Assembly (NCBI GenBank): GCA_003520365.1
Contig: DOUW01000026.1
Location: forward strand, 1 to 6,257
Reading direction: 5' to 3'
Origin: Massilia sp.
GTDB taxonomy: Bacteria > Pseudomonadota > Gammaproteobacteria > Burkholderiales > Burkholderiaceae_D
DNA: 6,257 bases
Of the stretch, positions 5,546-6,257 are shown piece by piece. The notes beneath the pieces are model-generated. The model made no database searches. It was not told the origin of the DNA and saw nothing but the letters and a program-made list of their open reading frames with translations. Position 1 is the stretch's first letter, and every line of letters starts with the position of its first letter. The translations under genes and the position numbers were made by a program.

Positions 5546-6076
5546 TCAGCCCGGTGCCGGGCGGCGTGCCCGCAACGCCGCCAGGAACTGCTCCGGCTGC
5601 GCCACGCTTACCAGCAGCGAGGGACCGATCCGCGCCGGCAGGTAGACCACCTGGTTGCGGTCGGTCAGCAGGGCAAATACCTGTTTCTCGTTCGGCGCGT
5701 TGAAGCGCCCGGCGGCATAGCCGGGCATGTGGATGCCGTTCCTGCGCACGCCCAGGCGCGCTTCGTGGATGGAACCGTAGCTGCCGATGCGCGCGCCGTC
5801 CAGGTTGAAGTCGGACAGCGGCCGGTCGTGTTCGTAGAAGTGGGCGGCGCGCAGCAGGATCTTGCCGTCGGCAAGCTCCAGCGCGTTGTCGTGCACCGAA
5901 TAGGCCAGCGTGGCCGTGAATGGCACGATCAGGACCGCCGCCAGCAGCACGTTCTTCATGCTCACCGCCAGGCCGTCGCGCCGGATCACCAGCAGCGGCG
6001 CGGCGCAGGCCAGGAAGGTAATCGCCGCCATGGTCCAGAACACGCCGCTGCCTACTGGCGCAATTTCAAACTGCAT
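5546..6076 (-). CDS. Membrane-anchored bacterial PH-domain protein
   Basis: A 176-residue protein starting at ATG 6076-6074, with GGAG at 6087-6084 seven nt upstream. It has two predicted membrane helices near the N-terminus (about 12-31, VFWTMAAITFLACAAPLLVI; about 42-60, NVLLAAVLIVPFTATLAYS). A soluble C-terminal domain of about 115 residues follows. That domain has the bacterial PH-like pattern (bPH_5-type as I recall it): GIHMPGYAAGRF (114-125), then FALLTDRNQVVYLPA (134-148) and LLVSVAQPEQFLAALRA (154-170). The molecular role of this family is not established; membrane-associated binding or scaffolding is only an inference. It follows glpK after 29 bp on the same strand, so the two are probably cotranscribed. 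It is convergent with the FAH gene, 43 bp apart. A self-complementary GCCCGGTGCCGGGC (5549-5562) sits in its last codons without a T-tract. Confidence 0.82.
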   Translation of the reverse strand: MQFEIAPVGSGVFWTMAAITFLACAAPLLVIRRDGLAVSMKNVLLAAVLIVPFTATLAYSVHDNALELADGKILLRAAHFYEHDRPLSDFNLDGARIGSYGSIHEARLGVRRNGIHMPGYAAGRFNAPNEKQVFALLTDRNQVVYLPARIGPSLLVSVAQPEQFLAALRARRPAPG

Positions 6077-6105
6077 CGTCTCGCTCCATCCTTAAGTTGT
6101 CCGGT

Positions 6106-6257
6106 TCAATGTTCGGCCCATCCCTTCGCATGCGCGACCGCGCGCGTCCAGCGCGCCATCAGGGCGGCGCGGCGCTCGAGGGGCATGCCGGGTTCGAATC
6201 GGCGCTCGGCGCGCCAGAGCGCGGCGATCTCCTCGCGCGAGGTCCAGAAACCGGTCG
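6106..6257 (-). CDS. glpK: Glycerol kinase, C-terminal fragment (rest outside window)
   Basis: The last 49 residues of a minus-strand gene that enters from the right edge and ends with TGA at 6108-6106. The peptide starts TGFWTSREEIAALW, continues RRFEPGMPLERRAA and ends RAVAHAKGWAEH. It lines up with the C-terminus of E. coli GlpK as I recall it (GFW...DEL...EREFRPG...ER...GWKKAVKRAMAWEEH). Glycerol kinase phosphorylates glycerol to glycerol 3-phosphate in the cytoplasm; catalytic parts are not in view. Another FGGY-family sugar kinase is a less likely alternative, because the GFW and W(A/E)EH ends are typical of GlpK. The PH-domain gene follows 29 bp downstream. Confidence 0.85.
   Translation of the reverse strand, partial: TGFWTSREEIAALWRAERRFEPGMPLERRAALMARWTRAVAHAKGWAEH

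Noticed and set aside
5549..5562. Palindrome GCCCGGTGCCGGGC as an intrinsic terminator for the convergent genes
   Set aside because: No T-tract follows on either strand, the loop is tiny, and it lies within the final codons of the PH-domain gene; GC-rich coding sequence explains it.

Overview
The window looks like a chromosomal segment of a GC-rich betaproteobacterium. The protein style (MraZ beginning [15 protein letters not shown], RsmH, FtsI) and the high G+C suggest Burkholderiales, perhaps an Oxalobacteraceae/Massilia-like organism. That placement is inferred from recall, not from a search. Most of the window is core chromosome with no transposase, phage, tRNA, rRNA or CRISPR signal.

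Left half, minus strand (1-3312): the start of the division and cell wall (dcw/mra) cluster in canonical order, mraZ - rsmH (mraW) - ftsL - ftsI, with ftsI running off the left edge. Spacing is very tight: 7 nt between mraZ and rsmH, with the rsmH Shine-Dalgarno overlapping the mraZ stop, and ATGA overlaps at rsmH/ftsL and ftsL/ftsI. This is one translationally coupled operon. It begins with the regulator MraZ, then the 16S rRNA methyltransferase, then two septal divisome proteins.

Middle (3313-3766): a 454-bp divergent intergenic region, clearly AT-richer than the rest (about 45% G+C over 3421-3600). It holds four 10-bp-spaced GTGGGA-type boxes matching the known MraZ operator pattern, a second related element further upstream, an inverted repeat with a bulged 9-bp stem, and two outward-facing TTGACA hexamers.

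Right half (3767-6257): a plus-strand gene for a stand-alone Lon-like AAA+ ATPase without protease domain, then a plus-strand fumarylacetoacetate hydrolase family enzyme with its own probable extended -10 promoter. Converging on these from the right are a minus-strand two-TM bacterial PH-domain protein and, upstream of it, the C-terminal end of glycerol kinase (glpK), cut by the right edge. The convergent junction carries three tandem 14-bp units that place TAA stops in all three frames.

The observations most worth a second look are a sharply bounded low-G+C patch of about 220 bp inside rsmH, the duplicated MraZ-box-like elements, the protease-less Lon-type ATPase divergent from the mra operon, and the stop-codon tandem repeat. 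I see no convincing novel multi-gene system.
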